A DNA stretch of 7,607 nt from an uncultured Ruminococcus sp. (GTDB taxonomy: Bacteria; Bacillota; Clostridia; Oscillospirales; Acutalibacteraceae). The DNA lies in NCBI GenBank assembly GCA_902762335.1, contig CACWNZ010000095.1, positions 1-7,607 of the forward strand. Reading direction: 5' to 3'. A program made the position numbers and the translations under genes. Numbering within the stretch: position 1 is the first letter of the stretch; every line of letters starts with the position of its first letter. Below are positions 6,331-7,607 of the stretch, piece by piece. The notes under the pieces were generated by a model. The model ran no database searches. It was not told where the DNA came from and was given only the letters and a program-made list of their open reading frames with translations.

Positions 6331-6780
6331 ATGAGTATAATGGAGGATGTTCTTATAAACGCTAAATCCGCCGTAAATTCCGTAGGGAAGAAGGCGGGCA
6401 AGGTGATAGACCGCTCAAAGCTCAGACTTGCCGCGCTTGATATAAGATCGGAGCTTTCCAAAAAATACCGTATGCTCGGCAAGGTGTGCTACGAGGCAAG
6501 CAAAACGGGCAAGGACTACAGCAAGGGCATAAAGCAGCTTGAGGCTGATATCACCGAACTTACAGATCAGCTTGAGCAGATAAAGGAGCTTCTTGCAAGC
6601 TCGGATAAAAGGATAAAATGTCCCGAATGCGGCGCCGCCAACGCAAAGGGCGCCGTATTCTGCAGCAAATGCGGAGTAAGGCTCTCCGAGGCTAAGCCTC
6701 AGGACGAGGACGATTACACTCAGGAGGAGCTGCTCGATTTTGCCGAGGAAATAATGGACGAGGACGATGATACAGTCTGA
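6331..6780 (+). CDS. Zinc-ribbon protein of unknown function
   Basis: The function is not known. The 149-aa soluble protein has three parts. The N-terminal two thirds (about 1-93) is charged and helical, with heptad-like leucines around 66-90 (IKQLEADITELTDQLEQIKELL) that suggest a coiled coil. One zinc ribbon follows, CPEC (97-100) and CSKC (111-114), both of the CxxC type. The tail (about 122-149) is strongly acidic (DEDD, DEDDD). There is no signal peptide or membrane segment. Similar small zinc-ribbon proteins are common in Clostridia and usually unnamed. The start is supported by AGGAGG at 6318-6323, 7 nt before the ATG; a second ATG three codons in is less well spaced. The gene has its own strong promoter and a likely terminator, so it is probably monocistronic and well expressed. 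Confidence 0.88.
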   Translation: MSIMEDVLINAKSAVNSVGKKAGKVIDRSKLRLAALDIRSELSKKYRMLGKVCYEASKTGKDYSKGIKQLEADITELTDQLEQIKELLASSDKRIKCPECGAANAKGAVFCSKCGVRLSEAKPQDEDDYTQEELLDFAEEIMDEDDDTV

Positions 6781-6794
6781 GCCTTTTTCTTGCG

Positions 6795-6845
6795 GACCGC
6801 ATAGGACGGGTCAGCCGTTCCCTGCGGTCACTTTGTTGTCTTGTT
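6795..6845 (+). terminator. Probable rho-independent terminator after the zinc-ribbon gene
   Basis: GACCGCA (6795-6801) pairs with TGCGGTC (6823-6829). Inside this stem, GGACGG (6804-6809) pairs with CCGTTCC (6815-6821) with one bulged T. The stem is followed by a T-rich but interrupted stretch (CTTTGTTGTCTTGTT, 6831-6845). Its position 14 nt after the stop codon suits a terminator, but the imperfect T-tract lowers confidence; partial read-through into the flippase gene is possible. Confidence 0.55.
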
Positions 6846-6858
6846 CAGGATATTTCAG

Positions 6859-6864
6859 AAGGGA
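6859..6864 (+). promoter_or_regulatory. Ribosome binding site of the flippase gene
   Basis: AAGGGA lies 9 nt before the GTG at 6874 and supports a non-ATG start there. The first in-frame ATG (6925) would cut off the basic N-terminus and has poorer spacing. Confidence 0.65.
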
Positions 6865-6873
6865 AGTGTTCAG

Positions 6874-7607
6874 GTGGGAGAAAAGAAAGCAGGAAGAAGA
6901 TCTCAGTCCTTCCTGAAGGGCGCTATGGTGCTCGGCTCAAGCATGATAATCGTCAAGATCATGGGCATGATATACAAGATACTCCTCTCCAACCAATACG
7001 GCGGAGTGGGAACAGGTCTTTTCAATTCCGCATACGCGCTCTATAACCCGCTGTTCATGCTCTCAACGGCGGGCTTTCCGATAGCCATATCAAGAATGGT
7101 CTCAGAGAGCATAACCAAAAAACGCTACAGAGACGTCAAGCAGATACATAGAATATCTGTGCCTATCTTTGTAATAGCAGGCTGCCTTTGCTTTCTTGCA
7201 ATGATACTCGGCGGCTTCATATACGTTAAAATAATCCATGCCGATAACGCTATCTTCGCGCTGCTCTGTCTTTCGCCGACGATCTTCTTCGGCTGTCTGA
7301 TGTCTATATACAGAGGCTACTTTGAGGGTATGCGCAACATGGTGCCTACCGCCGTATCCGAGATAATCGAGGCTACCTGCAAGCTGTTCCTGGGCTTCAC
7401 GGCTTCTTTCATCGTAACAAAATACGGCATGAGCAAATACGACAGCACGGGCTACGTATTCGGCATAAAATGCAGCAGCGCCGCTCAGGCGGAGCAGGCA
7501 ATAATACCCATAGCCATAGGCGCGGCTATCACGGGCATATCCTTAGGCTCGCTGTTCGGCTTTATTTTTCTGTTTATCCGCTATAAAAGAGGCGGCGACG
7601 GCATAAC
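6874..7607 (+). CDS. SpoVB/MurJ-like polysaccharide or lipid flippase, N-terminal part (3' end outside window)
   Basis: The frame is open from a GTG at 6874 to the end, giving 244 codons of a protein usually about 450-550 aa. A short basic N-terminus (EKKAGRRSQ) precedes about six hydrophobic segments, near residues 14-36, 44-72, 94-118, 124-146, 158-182 and 208-235. The segment SPTIFFGCLMSIYRGYFEGM (134-153), followed by NMVPTAVSEIIE (155-166), is the conserved core of SpoVB-type members of the MOP superfamily, which flip undecaprenyl-linked precursors for peptidoglycan, spore cortex or surface polysaccharide across the membrane. A polar loop at about 183-207 separates the fifth and sixth segments. 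The substrate cannot be told from this half, so spoVB, murJ/ytgP and a capsule flippase all remain possible. It lies 93 nt after the zinc-ribbon gene, with no clear promoter of its own. Confidence 0.88.
   Translation, partial: MGEKKAGRRSQSFLKGAMVLGSSMIIVKIMGMIYKILLSNQYGGVGTGLFNSAYALYNPLFMLSTAGFPIAISRMVSESITKKRYRDVKQIHRISVPIFVIAGCLCFLAMILGGFIYVKIIHADNAIFALLCLSPTIFFGCLMSIYRGYFEGMRNMVPTAVSEIIEATCKLFLGFTASFIVTKYGMSKYDSTGYVFGIKCSSAAQAEQAIIPIAIGAAITGISLGSLFGFIFLFIRYKRGGDGI

Noticed and set aside
1..7607. CRISPR array, tRNA, rRNA, insertion sequence, phage or toxin-antitoxin genes
   Set aside because: No regularly spaced repeats, tRNA cloverleaf, transposase motif or small paired genes could be seen on either strand; the window is almost fully occupied by housekeeping genes.

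Overview
The window is ordinary housekeeping DNA from a Gram-positive anaerobe of the Clostridia. The best guess is the Ruminococcaceae/Oscillospiraceae. This rests on gene order (recJ, relA, dtd, a metallo-beta-lactamase-fold hydrolase, hemZ, a nucleoside kinase), purine-rich Shine-Dalgarno sites before nearly every gene, roughly 50% G+C, and heavy use of ATA for isoleucine and AGA/AGG for arginine. Every convincing gene is on the + strand. The taxonomic call is an inference from protein style and codon use, not from a marker gene.

Bases 1-6107 look like one transcription unit of six genes. It opens with the C-terminal end of recJ (partial). relA follows, a full-length bifunctional (p)ppGpp synthetase/hydrolase that starts inside recJ with a 20-nt overlap. 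Next come dtd (D-aminoacyl-tRNA deacylase, 16-nt gap), a glyoxalase II-like hydrolase (66-nt gap), hemZ (4-nt ATGA overlap) and a uridine-kinase-like nucleoside kinase (41-nt overlap). The short gaps and overlaps imply co-transcription and partly coupled translation. The genes mix DNA repair, stringent response, tRNA quality control, a radical-SAM enzyme and nucleotide salvage. This is a conserved clostridial neighbourhood rather than a single pathway.

Bases 6108-6330 are the only sizeable intergenic region. It holds three back-to-back hairpins (6118-6190), the last with a perfect 13-bp stem, then a weaker fourth hairpin and an 8-bp inverted repeat with arms about 53 bp apart. The right arm of that repeat lies in the spacer of a strong SigA-type promoter (TTGAAT, 17 nt, TATAAT with an extended TG). 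This promoter drives a 149-residue protein of unknown function with one zinc ribbon and a very acidic tail. A hairpin with a T-rich downstream stretch, probably a terminator, follows it at 6795-6845.

The window ends inside a GTG-initiated gene for a multi-span lipid/polysaccharide flippase of the SpoVB/MurJ-like (MOP) group, of which 244 codons are visible. I found no mobile element, CRISPR array, tRNA, rRNA or phage gene, and no convincing undescribed system. The points most worth checking are the hairpin cluster, the inverted repeat at the zinc-ribbon promoter, the short nucleoside kinase and the HemZ cysteine motif.
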